NCBI RefSeq assembly: GCF_001424345.1 | Contig: NZ_LMPF01000021.1 | Location: forward strand, 709,366 to 773,365 | Reading direction: 5' to 3' | Length of the DNA: 64,000 nt | Source of the DNA: Burkholderia sp. Leaf177 | GTDB taxonomy: Bacteria; Pseudomonadota; Gammaproteobacteria; Burkholderiales; Burkholderiaceae | Shown here: piece after piece, positions 16,257-25,548 of the stretch | How the letters are laid out: every line of letters starts with the position of its first letter | Position numbering within the stretch: the stretch's first letter is position 1 | Translations under genes and position numbers: made by a program | Notes under the pieces: model-generated | What the model was told of the DNA's origin: nothing | What the model saw: only the letters and a program-made list of their open reading frames with translations | The model's database searches: none

Positions 16257-16850
16257 CTATTCGACCTTGGCCAGATCCTGAAAAATCAGATGTCCCCAGG
16301 TGCGGCCCCTTGCCTGGACGAGCAGTCCGCCTTCGCCGATCTTCCCGAGCTCGACCGGTGCAAACCCCAACCGGTCGACGAGCGTTGCCACTGACGTGCT
16401 GGCCGCGTCGTCATCGCTGGAAACGAACACGACGCGCCGGCCGCCTTGAAGCGTCGTCGGCCCTTGCGCGAGGACAGCCGCCGGCAGATGATTGAACGCC
16501 TTCACCAGTTTCGCACCCGGAAACGCCTTCGCAACCACCGCGGTCGAAGGCAGCCCGCCCAGATCTTCCGGCGGGACATCGTATGCATTGGTTGCATCGA
16601 TCACGATCTTCCCTTCCCAGCTTTTCGCCGCACGTCCGATCTCCCGATGCGTGGCAAATGGCACGGCTAGAACGATAACGTCGGCTAGCGCGGCGTCCTC
16701 GATCGACTGCGCAACGAGCGACGGACCAATCTTTGCCGCGAGCGTGTCCAGCGGTCGCCTGCCCGCCACGGCCACTTCGATGCTCTTGGCGGCAAATGCT
16801 TGAGCGATAGCAGTTCCAATCTTGCCAAGCCCGACGATTGCATAGTTCAT
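16257..16850 (-). CDS. F420-dependent NADP reductase-like oxidoreductase
   Basis: A 197-residue protein. The start at 16850 opens directly into the Rossmann motif MNYAIVGLGKIGTAIAQAF. The rest (GGRRVVFVSSDDDAA, LVKAFNHLPAAVLA) matches the NADPH-dependent F420 reductase / NAD-binding Pfam group, which in non-F420 bacteria are dinucleotide oxidoreductases of unknown substrate. A good GGAG SD precedes it. It lies 28 bp after the SDR gene on the same strand and both are divergent from a LysR gene, a common three-gene layout. Confidence 0.78.
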   Translation of the reverse strand: MNYAIVGLGKIGTAIAQAFAAKSIEVAVAGRRPLDTLAAKIGPSLVAQSIEDAALADVIVLAVPFATHREIGRAAKSWEGKIVIDATNAYDVPPEDLGGLPSTAVVAKAFPGAKLVKAFNHLPAAVLAQGPTTLQGGRRVVFVSSDDDAASTSVATLVDRLGFAPVELGKIGEGGLLVQARGRTWGHLIFQDLAKVE

Positions 16851-16878
16851 GTAACTCTCCTTTGATTGCGTAGGTTTC

Positions 16879-17628
16879 TCAGACCTGGCCAACACCGCCG
16901 TCGTCCATCAAATCCGCGCCGGTCATGTAGGAACTCTGGTCCGACGCGAGAAACAGCGCCGCGCTGGCCATCTCGTCGGCACGAGCGAGCCTGCCGAGCG
17001 GGATCATGCCCAGGTACATGTTCACCAAAGCCTCGCGCTCTTCCGGCGACGCCGCCTGGGAATCGAGAATCGGCGTATCGGTGACGCCCGGGCTGAGCGT
17101 GTTGACGCGAATGCCGCGATCCTTGAATTCCGCGGCCCATGTGCGTGCATAGGAACGCAACGCGGCCTTGGTCGCCGCATACGTGGTGTGCCCCGGAATG
17201 CCCATGACGTGCATCGCCGATGAAACCAGCACGATCGAGCCGCCGCCGGTCATCAACGGCAACAGTTTTTGCACGAGAAAAACCGGCGCGCGGGCGTTGA
17301 GGTTGAAGGTCTTGTCGAAGTGTTCGGGCGTGAGGGTATCAATGGAAGCCTGCTCCGTCAGTCCCGCATTCGACACGACGATATCCACCACGCCCTTTTC
17401 CTCCTTTACCGCTGCGGCGACACGGTCGAGATCGTCGACGCTCGTGACATCGGCCTGGATGGCGGTGACGTTGCGTCCAATGAGTTTGGCGGCTTCGTCG
17501 AGCTGTGCTTGACGGCGGCCGAAGATAAATACGTGAGCGCCTTCAGCGACGAACCGCTGGGCGATAGCTAATCCGATACCGGTCGTTCCGCCGCTGATAA
17601 CGGCGATCTTCCCTTCGAGACTGGACAT
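16879..17628 (-). CDS. Short-chain dehydrogenase/reductase
   Basis: A 249-residue classical SDR. The cofactor motif GGTTGIGLAIA is at about residues 13-23, the NAG motif (VSNAGLT) near 90, and the active site Ser-Tyr-Lys appears as SSAMH and TTYAATKAAL. The C-terminal SYMTGADLMDDGG fits the family. Arg at the cofactor-binding loop (FGRRQAQ) suggests NADPH preference. The substrate is unknown. It forms a two-gene unit with the F420-reductase-like gene and is divergent from the LysR gene at 17755. Confidence 0.88.
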   Translation of the reverse strand: MSSLEGKIAVISGGTTGIGLAIAQRFVAEGAHVFIFGRRQAQLDEAAKLIGRNVTAIQADVTSVDDLDRVAAAVKEEKGVVDIVVSNAGLTEQASIDTLTPEHFDKTFNLNARAPVFLVQKLLPLMTGGGSIVLVSSAMHVMGIPGHTTYAATKAALRSYARTWAAEFKDRGIRVNTLSPGVTDTPILDSQAASPEEREALVNMYLGMIPLGRLARADEMASAALFLASDQSSYMTGADLMDDGGVGQV

Positions 17629-17754
17629 TTAAGGACCTCCTGGTGCTGTGCGTAATCGACAGAACCAGCATAATTCCCTTCGCTGTGAATGATAATCCGC
17701 AGAATTTTCATAAGATCTATTCTCCGAACGAATGGAACTGCCAAAAGGAATGGT

Positions 17755-18645
17755 ATGGACAGGTTTCACGAAGTGAACGCGTTTATCGCCGTGGTGGAAG
17801 CGGGCGGGTTCTCCGCGGCGGCGCGCAGAACGGGCGATTCGCAGTCCGGCGTCAGCAAGGCCGTCGGCGCGCTGGAGAAGCGTCTGGGCGTGATGCTGTT
17901 CAACCGCAGCACCCGCAGCGTCACGCTGACTGACCAGGGCCAGCGATACTACGACCGGACAAAACCGCTCGTGGAAGAGATGGATGAGGCCGATAGCGAA
18001 CTGAAAAGCAGCACGTTCAAGGTCTCGGGCACGATCAGGATCGCGACGTCCTCGACTTTCGGACGGCTGCACATTCTTCCGTTGATCCCCGAGCTATTGG
18101 CGCTCAACCCCGGCCTTCAGGTCGATCTCGTGCTTTCGGATTTCGTGCGGGATATGGTGGAAGACCGGATCGACCTGGCAATCCGCGTAGGTCCTGTCGA
18201 TGAACCCGACGCAGTGGTCAAGCGTGTGACCACCACGCCGCTCGTGTGCGTAGGATCGCGGCGTTACTTCGAGCAACGCGGGATACCGAAAACCCCGGCT
18301 GAACTCGCCGATCACAATTGCCTTCTATATGGCGGCCTCGTGGAGTCGGCGAATTGGCCGTTCGTTGGACCACAAGGCCGCTTCAGCGTGGCCGTTCGCG
18401 GCAACCTTTCGTCGAATAGTGTGGAGACGATCCGCTCCGGCGTGCTGAACGGCGTTGGAATTGGCTTGTTCGCGAAGGTTTCCCTAGCCGATGAACTCGA
18501 TCATCCGGACGTGATCGCGATTCTCGAGGAGTTCATTGGCGATGCGAGAGACGTGAGCCTCATCTGGCCAAAACGCCGGTTTGTCCCCGCGCGCGTGCGC
18601 CGTGCGACCGACTTCTTTGCCGCGGCCTTACTGGAGCGTCTTTGA
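17755..18645 (+). CDS. LysR-family transcriptional regulator
   Basis: A 296-residue LysR regulator; the start at 17755 follows AAAAGGAAT and gives the standard N-terminus MDRFHEVNAFIAVVEAGGFS. HTH core AARRTGDSQSGVSKAVGALE, effector domain from about residue 90. The sequence resembles the LysR members that control small oxidoreductase genes. It is divergent from the SDR/F420-like pair and probably regulates it. The stop overlaps the convergent DeoR gene by 18 bp. Confidence 0.9.
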   Translation: MDRFHEVNAFIAVVEAGGFSAAARRTGDSQSGVSKAVGALEKRLGVMLFNRSTRSVTLTDQGQRYYDRTKPLVEEMDEADSELKSSTFKVSGTIRIATSSTFGRLHILPLIPELLALNPGLQVDLVLSDFVRDMVEDRIDLAIRVGPVDEPDAVVKRVTTTPLVCVGSRRYFEQRGIPKTPAELADHNCLLYGGLVESANWPFVGPQGRFSVAVRGNLSSNSVETIRSGVLNGVGIGLFAKVSLADELDHPDVIAILEEFIGDARDVSLIWPKRRFVPARVRRATDFFAAALLERL

Positions 18646-19362
18646 TTCGCCGCGGCTCATACCTTTCTCCGTGATCACGGAATCGAACTTGTCGAGTTGG
18701 GAAAACCGCAGGGCTTTGACTTTACCCAGCTTGCTGGCATCGACTACCAGGTGACGTTCAACGGCGCTGTCCATGGCCGCCTGTTTGATCGCCACCTCGT
18801 GGAAATTCCAGCACGTCACGCCGCGCGTTTCATCCACGCCGCCAGCCGATATGAACGCCTTGTTGATACCCATGCGCTTGAGCGTTTCGATGCTTTCATC
18901 GCTGGAAAATGAATCCGATGACGGCGCATAAACGCCGCCCAGCAAAATCATCCGCACGTTGGGCTTGCGCCGCAAAATCTCGGCCACGTTCAGCGAATAA
19001 CACACGACTGTCAGATGCATGTCGGCGGGAGTCAGCCGCGCGAGCGTGGTCAGCGTCGTGCCGCAATCGATGAAAACCGTCTCGCTGTCCACGAGCAAAC
19101 GTGCGGCGAACGCCGACGCCTCCGCCTTGGCCTGCGCGAAGTGATCCTTTTCTTCGTCGATGGTATAGCCCGAACCGTTGGGCACGTCCGACGCGCGGAC
19201 AATGTAGCCGCCGAGGTAAGTGAAGGTTCCGGGATTCGACGAGATGTCGCGGCGAACCGTCATCTCCGATACATCGAGCAAGGTCGCGGCGTCGCGAAGA
19301 CGCATGACGCTCTGCTCGCGCAAAGCTTCGGCAAGGACACGCAGACGATCGTTTTTGGTCAT
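18628..19362 (-). CDS. DeoR-family transcriptional repressor
   Basis: A 244-residue DeoR/GlpR-type regulator. The N-terminal winged helix has DAATLLDVSEMTVRRDISS at about residues 24-42. The C-terminal sensor domain (DeoRC) has VFIDCGTTLTTLA and LLGGVYAPSSDSF, which bind phosphorylated sugar intermediates. It is a single gene about 2.4 kb beyond the end of the deoC operon. A half-site matching the deoC palindrome lies 56 bp upstream of its start. It is therefore the best candidate repressor of the deoxy-sugar operon and of itself (inference). Confidence 0.88.
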   Translation of the reverse strand: MTKNDRLRVLAEALREQSVMRLRDAATLLDVSEMTVRRDISSNPGTFTYLGGYIVRASDVPNGSGYTIDEEKDHFAQAKAEASAFAARLLVDSETVFIDCGTTLTTLARLTPADMHLTVVCYSLNVAEILRRKPNVRMILLGGVYAPSSDSFSSDESIETLKRMGINKAFISAGGVDETRGVTCWNFHEVAIKQAAMDSAVERHLVVDASKLGKVKALRFSQLDKFDSVITEKGMSRGESKTLQ

Positions 19363-19417
19363 GGGAAATACAGGGGCGCGGTTGTGATTCTTGTTAGTTT
19401 TTGTTCGCCTGATGAGA

Positions 19418-19430
19418 CGATTATAACAAG
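19418..19430. promoter_or_regulatory. Half-site upstream of DeoR gene matching the deoC palindrome
   Basis: CGATTATAACAAG matches CGATCGTAACAAG at the deoC palindrome in 11 of 13 positions. Nearby TTGTTAG and TTGTTCG (19391-19407) may be further imperfect half-sites. It lies in the 90-bp spacer between the DeoR and mdcH genes, on the DeoR promoter side. Confidence 0.4.
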
Positions 19431-19452
19431 CAGCGCGCCGCGCTGGTCTCGT

Positions 19453-20382
19453 TCAATCGGCGGCGCGCGCGTTGATCAACGCCGCAGCCGATGTGATCGA
19501 CATCTGTTCGACCGCCACTTTTGCGATGCCGGGCAACGCTTCGTCGGCGAGCTGGGTCAGCGTGCGTCCGGGCGGCATTTCCACGAACACCCGCGCGCCG
19601 AGTTCGCTCAGCACGACGCTCGAGTCGTGCCATCGGACGGGATAACGCAGGTTCGTAGCGAGATCGAGGCGAATTGCGTCGGCCTGACGCAACGGACGCG
19701 CTCCGCGATTGCCGATGTACGGAACCGATGGCGTCCTGAACTCGACTTTCGACGCGGCTTCGGTGAGTTCGCGGGCGGCATCGTCGAGAAGGATGCAGTG
19801 CGAGGGCACGCTCACCGCAAGCAATTCGGCCTTGCGTGCGCCTGCTTGCAGCGCGTGTTGCCGCACGAGATCGAGATCGGCGTTGGCGCCGGCGACCACG
19901 ATCTGCCGCGGCGCATTCAGGTTCGCGATAAACGCGGCCTTTGCATGTGCATGGGCGATAACGGCATCGACTTCACGTTCGCTCAAGCCCGAAACTGCAA
20001 GCATGCCGAAGCCGTGCGGATAAGCGCGTTCCATCAGCTGCGCGCGCAGTTGCAGGAGTTTCAGCGCGTCGTCGAAATGGATTGCGTCGGCCGCCACTGC
20101 CGCGCCATATGCGCCCACCGATAATCCCGCAACCGCATCGGGCGCAATGCCTTCATCGCGCAACGCACGCATGGTCGCAACGCCCGCGATAAACAAGGCG
20201 AGTTGCACGGCAACGGTCGACTTCAAGGCATGGGCGTGATCGAGGTCGAGCACGTTCATATGCAATACGTCCGACGCTTCCTCGAAAGTCGCTACGATCC
20301 GCGCATGGGGCGACGTACCGCCGAGCGTGTGCAGAAAGCCCGTGAATTGCGAGCCTTGACCGGGGAACAGGAACGCGATCAT
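19453..20382 (-). CDS. mdcH: Malonate decarboxylase-associated malonyl-CoA:ACP transacylase
   Basis: A 309-residue acyltransferase that charges the acyl-carrier subunit of malonate decarboxylase from malonyl-CoA, starting the catalytic cycle. FabD-like motifs are FLFPGQGSQ near the N-terminus, nucleophile Ser88 in GLSVGAYGAA and a His in VPSHCILL. The start at 20382 overlaps the mdcG stop as ATGA; an in-frame ATG 7 codons upstream is possible. It is the last gene of the mdc operon. Confidence 0.9.
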   Translation of the reverse strand: MIAFLFPGQGSQFTGFLHTLGGTSPHARIVATFEEASDVLHMNVLDLDHAHALKSTVAVQLALFIAGVATMRALRDEGIAPDAVAGLSVGAYGAAVAADAIHFDDALKLLQLRAQLMERAYPHGFGMLAVSGLSEREVDAVIAHAHAKAAFIANLNAPRQIVVAGANADLDLVRQHALQAGARKAELLAVSVPSHCILLDDAARELTEAASKVEFRTPSVPYIGNRGARPLRQADAIRLDLATNLRYPVRWHDSSVVLSELGARVFVEMPPGRTLTQLADEALPGIAKVAVEQMSITSAAALINARAAD

Positions 20383-21017
20383 GCGGCGCGGCTCGTTTGC
20401 CACGGATCGGCGATGAGCTTCGGGCCATCGGCGGATCGGAGCATCACTCGCGCGCCGGGATGAACGAATTCAGCGAGCGAGAACGCGCCTTCGTGCGTTT
20501 CGATTTGAACATCGATGCGTATGGCGCGTTCGAAAGCAGCGGCCGAAAGGGCATCGAATAAAAGTTTTGCTTCTGGGCGATCGAGCGGTTCCGGCGCACG
20601 CATCAGAAGGTCGAGATCGCTTTGGTCAGTTACGGTCGCGCGCTCGCTCGCCAGCTCGAAACCCACGCTGCCCGCAGGTCCCCATGCGAGTTCCGACGCA
20701 TCGCAGATGGACGTTATGGCCTGCAGCAAATTGAACGCCGGCAAGTCTGCGCGGTTTTGATGCGGCTTTGCCGATTTCAACATCTCTGGCGTAAGCACGG
20801 CTTCGACATGCTGCAAGCCGATCCACGAACCAAAACGCTCGCTGCGTACCGCGCCGCGAATTCCAATGGCGACGCGTCCGTCGATCGCGCGCGCACGGCG
20901 AACCACCACGAACGGCGCGCGTTCCAGCGAAGCCGCGACCCACGCGGGTGCATCTGCGAAAACACACGCGTCTGCCTTCAGCCGCAGCAAGTCGTGGGGA
21001 TTCACGAGACTTCCCAT
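20379..21017 (-). CDS. mdcG: Phosphoribosyl-dephospho-CoA transferase (holo-ACP synthase of malonate decarboxylase)
   Basis: A 212-residue protein that attaches the 2'-(5''-triphosphoribosyl)-3'-dephospho-CoA group to the serine of the MdcC carrier. The family start (NPHDLLRL) and nucleotidyl-transferase core with acidic DQSDLDLLMRAP at about residues 135-146 are clear. It overlaps mdcE by 16 bp from the ATG at 21017; a GTG at 21005 would give a GTGA overlap instead and is a fair alternative. Placed between mdcE and mdcH, as in other mdc clusters. Confidence 0.88.
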   Translation of the reverse strand: MGSLVNPHDLLRLKADACVFADAPAWVAASLERAPFVVVRRARAIDGRVAIGIRGAVRSERFGSWIGLQHVEAVLTPEMLKSAKPHQNRADLPAFNLLQAITSICDASELAWGPAGSVGFELASERATVTDQSDLDLLMRAPEPLDRPEAKLLFDALSAAAFERAIRIDVQIETHEGAFSLAEFVHPGARVMLRSADGPKLIADPWQTSRAA

Positions 21018-21814
21018 TGCTCCGCCATGCGCTTGCGCACTTCTATCGACGCCGCGCGATTGCGCTTCGCATCCGCCGATTGCAGGCGCGACGAGAGATC
21101 GTTCGGGCCTTGACGCGCGTCGTCGATAGCCGCGATCAACGAAGCCTTTACACGTTCCACGTCTTCGCGTCCGGGTGTATCGGCGTTGATTCCTTCGATG
21201 AGTTCATGCAGCAGCCCGAGCTTCGCGTAGGAACTCATCTTGTAGGACATGGGCAGCACGCGATCGCCGAGCTCATCGAGTCCTTCCACGCTGCGCCGCG
21301 TGACGCGCGCGGCCGCTTCCTTGCCCATTGCGTGCACGCTGATGCCGCTCGCGTCCAGCGCGACAATGCGGTTCGCCTGATAACCGTGCGCGAGAAACGC
21401 GCCGGACATGGCCGGACCGACGATCAGCGCGATCACCGGATGCCCGGCGAGACGCGCGCTTGCGTAGGCATCGACGCCCGCGGCGCAAGCGAGATGAACG
21501 CCGAGCAATTCCTCGCGACGGCCATACGCCTGACTCTTTACATCGACGATGGCAACAATCGGGCGCTTCATGGTTGCAGCGCGATCCGCGTCCAGCACTT
21601 CGCGCACGGCACGCGCGAGCAGCCATCCTTGTTCGAGGCCCACGACGTTATCGGTGGCGCGCGGGAAGCGGTTGTGCGGGTCCGGAACCACGGCGATGAA
21701 CCGCGCGCTTGCAGTGCCGAGCTGTGCGTCTGCGCTGCGAATCGGTCCCTCGCCGGGTACTTCGCGTGAGCTCAATGCGTCGATCCAGATCTGTCCACGT
21801 GTTGCGCTCATCAT
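21002..21814 (-). CDS. mdcE: Malonate decarboxylase gamma subunit
   Basis: A 270-residue carboxyltransferase-fold subunit. With MdcD it decarboxylates malonyl-S-ACP to acetyl-S-ACP and CO2. Visible crotonase/carboxylase features include PIVAIVDVKSQAYGRREE, where co-decarboxylase residues lie, and the oxyanion region GPAMSGAFLAHGYQAN. The start at 21814 overlaps the mdcD stop by 4 bp (ATGA); a second Met follows at once. Biotin is not needed in this soluble form; no biotin carrier or membrane pump gene is present. Confidence 0.92.
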   Translation of the reverse strand: MMSATRGQIWIDALSSREVPGEGPIRSADAQLGTASARFIAVVPDPHNRFPRATDNVVGLEQGWLLARAVREVLDADRAATMKRPIVAIVDVKSQAYGRREELLGVHLACAAGVDAYASARLAGHPVIALIVGPAMSGAFLAHGYQANRIVALDASGISVHAMGKEAAARVTRRSVEGLDELGDRVLPMSYKMSSYAKLGLLHELIEGINADTPGREDVERVKASLIAAIDDARQGPNDLSSRLQSADAKRNRAASIEVRKRMAEQWEVS

Positions 21815-22656
21815 GCGTCTCCTTGCCAAAGCGTGCGCAGAACCGCCGGGTCGATCGCCGCTGGATCGACACGCGAAAGACGCGCCAGTTGTTTATCGAT
21901 TTGTTCCGTCCGATGACTCGCCGGCACACCGCTTTTGAAGGCGTCGAGCACGGCGTTCAGGACCTGTTCCGTGTCGTCTTCAACGAGGGTATCGACCAGA
22001 CCGACCGCCGCGCGTTCCTCGCCGCCGATCATCGACCAGATGAGCTTGCGGTCGCGCGAATCGAGTTCCTCGACGCCCGCTTCCTGCTCGATCACTTCCG
22101 GTCCGTTCATGCCGAGCCGAGCCTGACGCGTCATCACGAGATAGCTGCACAAGGCCGCAGCCAGCGACATGCCGCCGAAGCATCCAACCATTCCGCCGAT
22201 AACACCGACCACCGGCACGTATCGGCGCAACGCGACAATTGCCGCCTGGATCTCCGCGATAACGGCCAGCCCGAGATTCGCTTCCTGAAGGCGCACGCCA
22301 CCGGTTTCGAACAGGATCACGGGACGGATGGTGCGGCCCGCTTCGAACTCGCGCAGCGCAAATTCGAGCGATGCCGCGATCTTCGCGCCCGACACTTCGC
22401 CAATGCTGCCACCCTGGAACGCAGGCTCGATTGCAGCGATCACAGCAGGCTCGCCGCCAAGCGTGCCGCGCGCGATCACCGCGCCATCGTCGGATTGGCA
22501 GACCACGTTTTGCATGCCGAGCCACGGGGATTCTAGCCGGTCGAACGGTCCGAGCAATTCGCGGAACGTGCCCGAATCGAGTAACGCGCGAGCACGTTCG
22601 CGCGCCGTCAATTCGATGAAACTATGCCGCGCGATGAAACTGTCGTGAGCGTTCAT
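21811..22656 (-). CDS. mdcD: Malonate decarboxylase beta subunit
   Basis: A 281-residue carboxyltransferase-type subunit, partner of MdcE in malonyl-S-ACP decarboxylation. It begins SFIELTARERARALLDSGTF, as acetyl-CoA carboxylase beta-like subunits do, and has GGSIGEVSGAKI and IGGMVGCFGGMSLAAALCS, the glycine-rich oxyanion loops. The zinc ribbon of AccD is absent, as usual for MdcD. The start at 22656 overlaps the mdcC stop by 4 bp. Confidence 0.92.
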   Translation of the reverse strand: MNAHDSFIARHSFIELTARERARALLDSGTFRELLGPFDRLESPWLGMQNVVCQSDDGAVIARGTLGGEPAVIAAIEPAFQGGSIGEVSGAKIAASLEFALREFEAGRTIRPVILFETGGVRLQEANLGLAVIAEIQAAIVALRRYVPVVGVIGGMVGCFGGMSLAAALCSYLVMTRQARLGMNGPEVIEQEAGVEELDSRDRKLIWSMIGGEERAAVGLVDTLVEDDTEQVLNAVLDAFKSGVPASHRTEQIDKQLARLSRVDPAAIDPAVLRTLWQGDA

Positions 22657-22955
22657 GGCGTCTCTCCTTCGCTGGCTTCCACGGCTTCGGCAAGCCGCAG
22701 CATCACGACTCCCGGCGTCGCGCCGAAGTCGTTCAGCTCGAGCTTCGCGGCGCCGTCGTATCGCGAGAAGAAGCGGTCGAGCACGCTTTTCCAGACGGTT
22801 TCGTAGCCATCGACGCTCGTGCGGATCACGACTTCCGCGTGATCTTTCTCCGATGGCGACAGCAGTATTTCCAGATCTCCCGAGCCTACGACACCCACAT
22901 GCGCGCGTTGCGGCACGGGGCGTGTGGCGGGGTATTCGTAGCGCAGGTTTTCCAT
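22653..22955 (-). CDS. mdcC: Malonate decarboxylase acyl-carrier (delta) subunit
   Basis: A 100-residue carrier protein. It opens MENLRYEYPAT, matching the family N-terminus, then VGVVGSGDLEILL, where the serine in GSGD carries the triphosphoribosyl-dephospho-CoA arm. The acetyl/malonyl thioester on this arm is the substrate of MdcA, MdcD and MdcE. An alternative start lies 12 bp upstream. It follows mdcB with a gap of 16 bp and overlaps mdcD by 4 bp. Confidence 0.9.
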   Translation of the reverse strand: MENLRYEYPATRPVPQRAHVGVVGSGDLEILLSPSEKDHAEVVIRTSVDGYETVWKSVLDRFFSRYDGAAKLELNDFGATPGVVMLRLAEAVEASEGETP

Positions 22956-22971
22956 GGCGGATCTCATAGCG

Positions 22972-23829
22972 TCAGCCGACGCAGGGCAGGGTATCGAGAA
23001 AAAGCGTCGCGGCGAGCAGGTCCGCTGCGCCACCGGGCGATGCGTTCAATTGCAATAACTTTTGATCGAGGCGCAAGAGTGCGGCATAACCTTCAGCTTG
23101 CGATGCGCCGCCTGCTTGCAGCGCTTCGCGCGCGCCGGATTGCGCGGTCTCGAGTGCGATGCGGCCGCCGCGATGCAGGAGACAGGTGTCGTCGAGTGTT
23201 GCGATGATCGCGAGCAATGCGTCGAGGCGTGCAGCGTTTTCCGGCGCACCTTTGGCGCGGGATTCACGCAACGCGGGCAAGCCGATTTCGAGCACGTGGG
23301 GAAAACCTTCGGCTGCCTGACCACGCGCACCGGCAACGCCGAATTTCTGAATCACGCGGGCGCCGTGTGTTTGCGTCACTGCGGAAGGTGCACAGCGATC
23401 TTCGAAACGCGAGATTGCGGCGGCTTGCGAACAGATCGTCGCCAGATTGGCGGACGGGTTCATTGCGGCTCCGGCGACGAGCAAGCCGACAATCCATATT
23501 GCCCCGCGATGCGCGTTGCTTCCTCCGGTTGCGCGCATCATCGCGATCTCACCCTCGCGGCCGATGCGTGCAAGTTGCTCGCGCAAGCGCTGCGAAGGTT
23601 GAGCGTTCGAAGACGCGCGAGCCAACGCAACGAACGCGGGTTGCAGCGAGCGCGCGGAGCGCAGCATGATACTGAGGTCGAGATCGCGATGTGCGCCGCT
23701 GCCACGCCGATCCACCAATGCGGGTTTCGGCGTGAGGCACGCTTCATCGATCAACGCGTTCACTGCGCGATCGGCGAGCGCCGCCGGATCGCAAACAAGG
23801 TCTTTGATTAAAGCCTGAGCGCAACGCAT
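22972..23829 (-). CDS. mdcB: Triphosphoribosyl-dephospho-CoA synthase
   Basis: A 285-residue CitG-family enzyme that makes 2'-(5''-triphosphoribosyl)-3'-dephospho-CoA from ATP and dephospho-CoA, the precursor of the MdcC prosthetic group. Family marks are EACLTPKPALVDRRGSGAHRDLD, shown here in part, the GSNAHRGAIW loop and the C-terminal DTCLLHRGG. The start at 23829 lies 5 bp after the mdcA stop; a longer reading to 23883 would overlap mdcA by 49 bp and adds non-family residues. Confidence 0.9.
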   Translation of the reverse strand: MRCAQALIKDLVCDPAALADRAVNALIDEACLTPKPALVDRRGSGAHRDLDLSIMLRSARSLQPAFVALARASSNAQPSQRLREQLARIGREGEIAMMRATGGSNAHRGAIWIVGLLVAGAAMNPSANLATICSQAAAISRFEDRCAPSAVTQTHGARVIQKFGVAGARGQAAEGFPHVLEIGLPALRESRAKGAPENAARLDALLAIIATLDDTCLLHRGGRIALETAQSGAREALQAGGASQAEGYAALLRLDQKLLQLNASPGGAADLLAATLFLDTLPCVG

Positions 23830-23834
23830 GGCGC

Positions 23835-25511
23835 TCACCAGCCGCGAAATTTTGCAGGCGGCTGATATAGACCGCCGGACCACGCCACCAGATCGTCGAT
23901 ACTGCGCGCCGCGAGCAACGACCGCTTTGCTTCGCCACGCCGGATGCCGAGGTCTTCCGGGTACGCGACCACGCCACGACGACGCAACTCGGCGGTCTTG
24001 GCAGGATCCGCGCGCATGCCGATAGGTGTCACGCCCGCAACCGCGCGCAACGCCGCGCGGCGCTCTTCAACGCCTTCTGCGGCATGCAGATAAGCGATGC
24101 CTTCCTCAGTGACGACATGGCTGACGTCGTCGCCGTAGATCATCACAGGCGCGATCGGCATGTTGCTTTGCTTGCCGACCGCGATGGCATCGAGTGCATC
24201 GACAATGGTCGGCTCGCCGCCTTTCTTGAACGTCTCCGCCGTTTGCACAACCAGTTTATGACCCCGGCTGATCTCGCTATTGGGTCCATCGTTTTTCATC
24301 AACGATAACCACGCTTCGCTCGAATGCCGGCGTCCTCGCGGATCGTGTCCCATGTTCGGCGCGCCGCCAAAACCCGCGAGACGCCCGAGCGTCACGGTCG
24401 ATGAATTGGCATCGGCGTCCATCTGCAACGTCGAACCGATGAAGAGATCGACGCCATATTGCCCCGCAAGCTGACACAGCACGCGGTTCGAACGCAGGCT
24501 GCCATCGCGTCCGGTAAAAAACACGTCCGAGCGCGCTTCAATGTAGTCTTCCATTCCGACTTCGCTGCCGAAGCAATGCACGCTTTCCACCCATCCGCTT
24601 TCGATTGCGGGAATCAAGGTGGGATGCGGGTTGAGCGCCCAGTGCGTGCAGATCTTGCCCTTCAGGCCGTGTGCCGCGCCATAGGTCGGCAGCAGCAATT
24701 CGATGGCGGCGGTGTCGAAGCCGATGCCGTGATTCAACGCCCGCACGCCGTAACGTTCGTAGATGCCGCGTATGGTCATCATCGCCATGAGGATCTGCAG
24801 CTCGCCGATGTGACGCGGATCGCGCGTGAACAGCGGCTCGACCGCAAATGGCCGGTCCGCCTGCACGACGACATCGACCCATGAACCGGGGATATCGACG
24901 CGCGGGAGTTCATCGACAATCTCGTTCACTTGCGCCACCACGATGCCATGCCGAAACGCCGTGGCTTCCACGATGGTCGGCGTGTCTTCCGTATTCGGTC
25001 CCGTATAAAGATTGCCATGCCGGTCGGCTTGCACCGCGCAGACGAGCGCCACTTGCGGCGTCAGGTCGATAAACATGCGCGCATATAGTTCGATGTACGT
25101 ATAGATCGCGCCGATTTCCAGCTGACCGTCCTCGAGCAGTTGCGCGACGCGCAAGCTCTGCGGTCCGGCAAACGAGAAGTCCACCTTGCGCGCGATCCCG
25201 CGTTCGAACAACGTCAAGTGCTCGGGCCGGCTGATACTGGAGATCAGCAGATGCACGTCATGCACACGCGAAGGATCGAGCTTCGCAAACGCACGCGAAA
25301 GAAAATCCGCCTGCTTCTGATTGTTGCCTTCGAGCGCGACGCGGTCGCCGGATTGAATCAGCGTTTCCAGTGCATCGACAATGCGCTCTGACTTCAGCAC
25401 GCCGTTATCGAGCCAGCCTTCGATTGCTTTGAGTCGCCGCGCTTTTTCGAGCGCCCGCGTGTTCCATTGGCGCGGTGCTGGAGCGGTATCGGCGTGTGCG
25501 GGAGAATTCAT
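23835..25511 (-). CDS. mdcA: Malonate decarboxylase alpha subunit, acetyl-S-ACP:malonate ACP transferase
   Basis: A 558-residue protein that swaps acetate for malonate on the MdcC carrier, turning the cycle over. The start at 25511 (MNSPAHADTAPAPRQWNTR) matches the family; the in-frame upstream extension is arginine-rich and unlikely. Characteristic stretches are WLDNGVLKSERIVDALE near the N-terminus, LEGNNQKQADFLSRA, and GGAPNMGHDPRGRRH near residue 430. It begins 37 bp after the GntR gene, in the same operon. Confidence 0.93.
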   Translation of the reverse strand: MNSPAHADTAPAPRQWNTRALEKARRLKAIEGWLDNGVLKSERIVDALETLIQSGDRVALEGNNQKQADFLSRAFAKLDPSRVHDVHLLISSISRPEHLTLFERGIARKVDFSFAGPQSLRVAQLLEDGQLEIGAIYTYIELYARMFIDLTPQVALVCAVQADRHGNLYTGPNTEDTPTIVEATAFRHGIVVAQVNEIVDELPRVDIPGSWVDVVVQADRPFAVEPLFTRDPRHIGELQILMAMMTIRGIYERYGVRALNHGIGFDTAAIELLLPTYGAAHGLKGKICTHWALNPHPTLIPAIESGWVESVHCFGSEVGMEDYIEARSDVFFTGRDGSLRSNRVLCQLAGQYGVDLFIGSTLQMDADANSSTVTLGRLAGFGGAPNMGHDPRGRRHSSEAWLSLMKNDGPNSEISRGHKLVVQTAETFKKGGEPTIVDALDAIAVGKQSNMPIAPVMIYGDDVSHVVTEEGIAYLHAAEGVEERRAALRAVAGVTPIGMRADPAKTAELRRRGVVAYPEDLGIRRGEAKRSLLAARSIDDLVAWSGGLYQPPAKFRGW

Positions 25512-25548
25512 GCGATGGCCTCGGTGTCTGTCTCTCGAAGATCCGCGT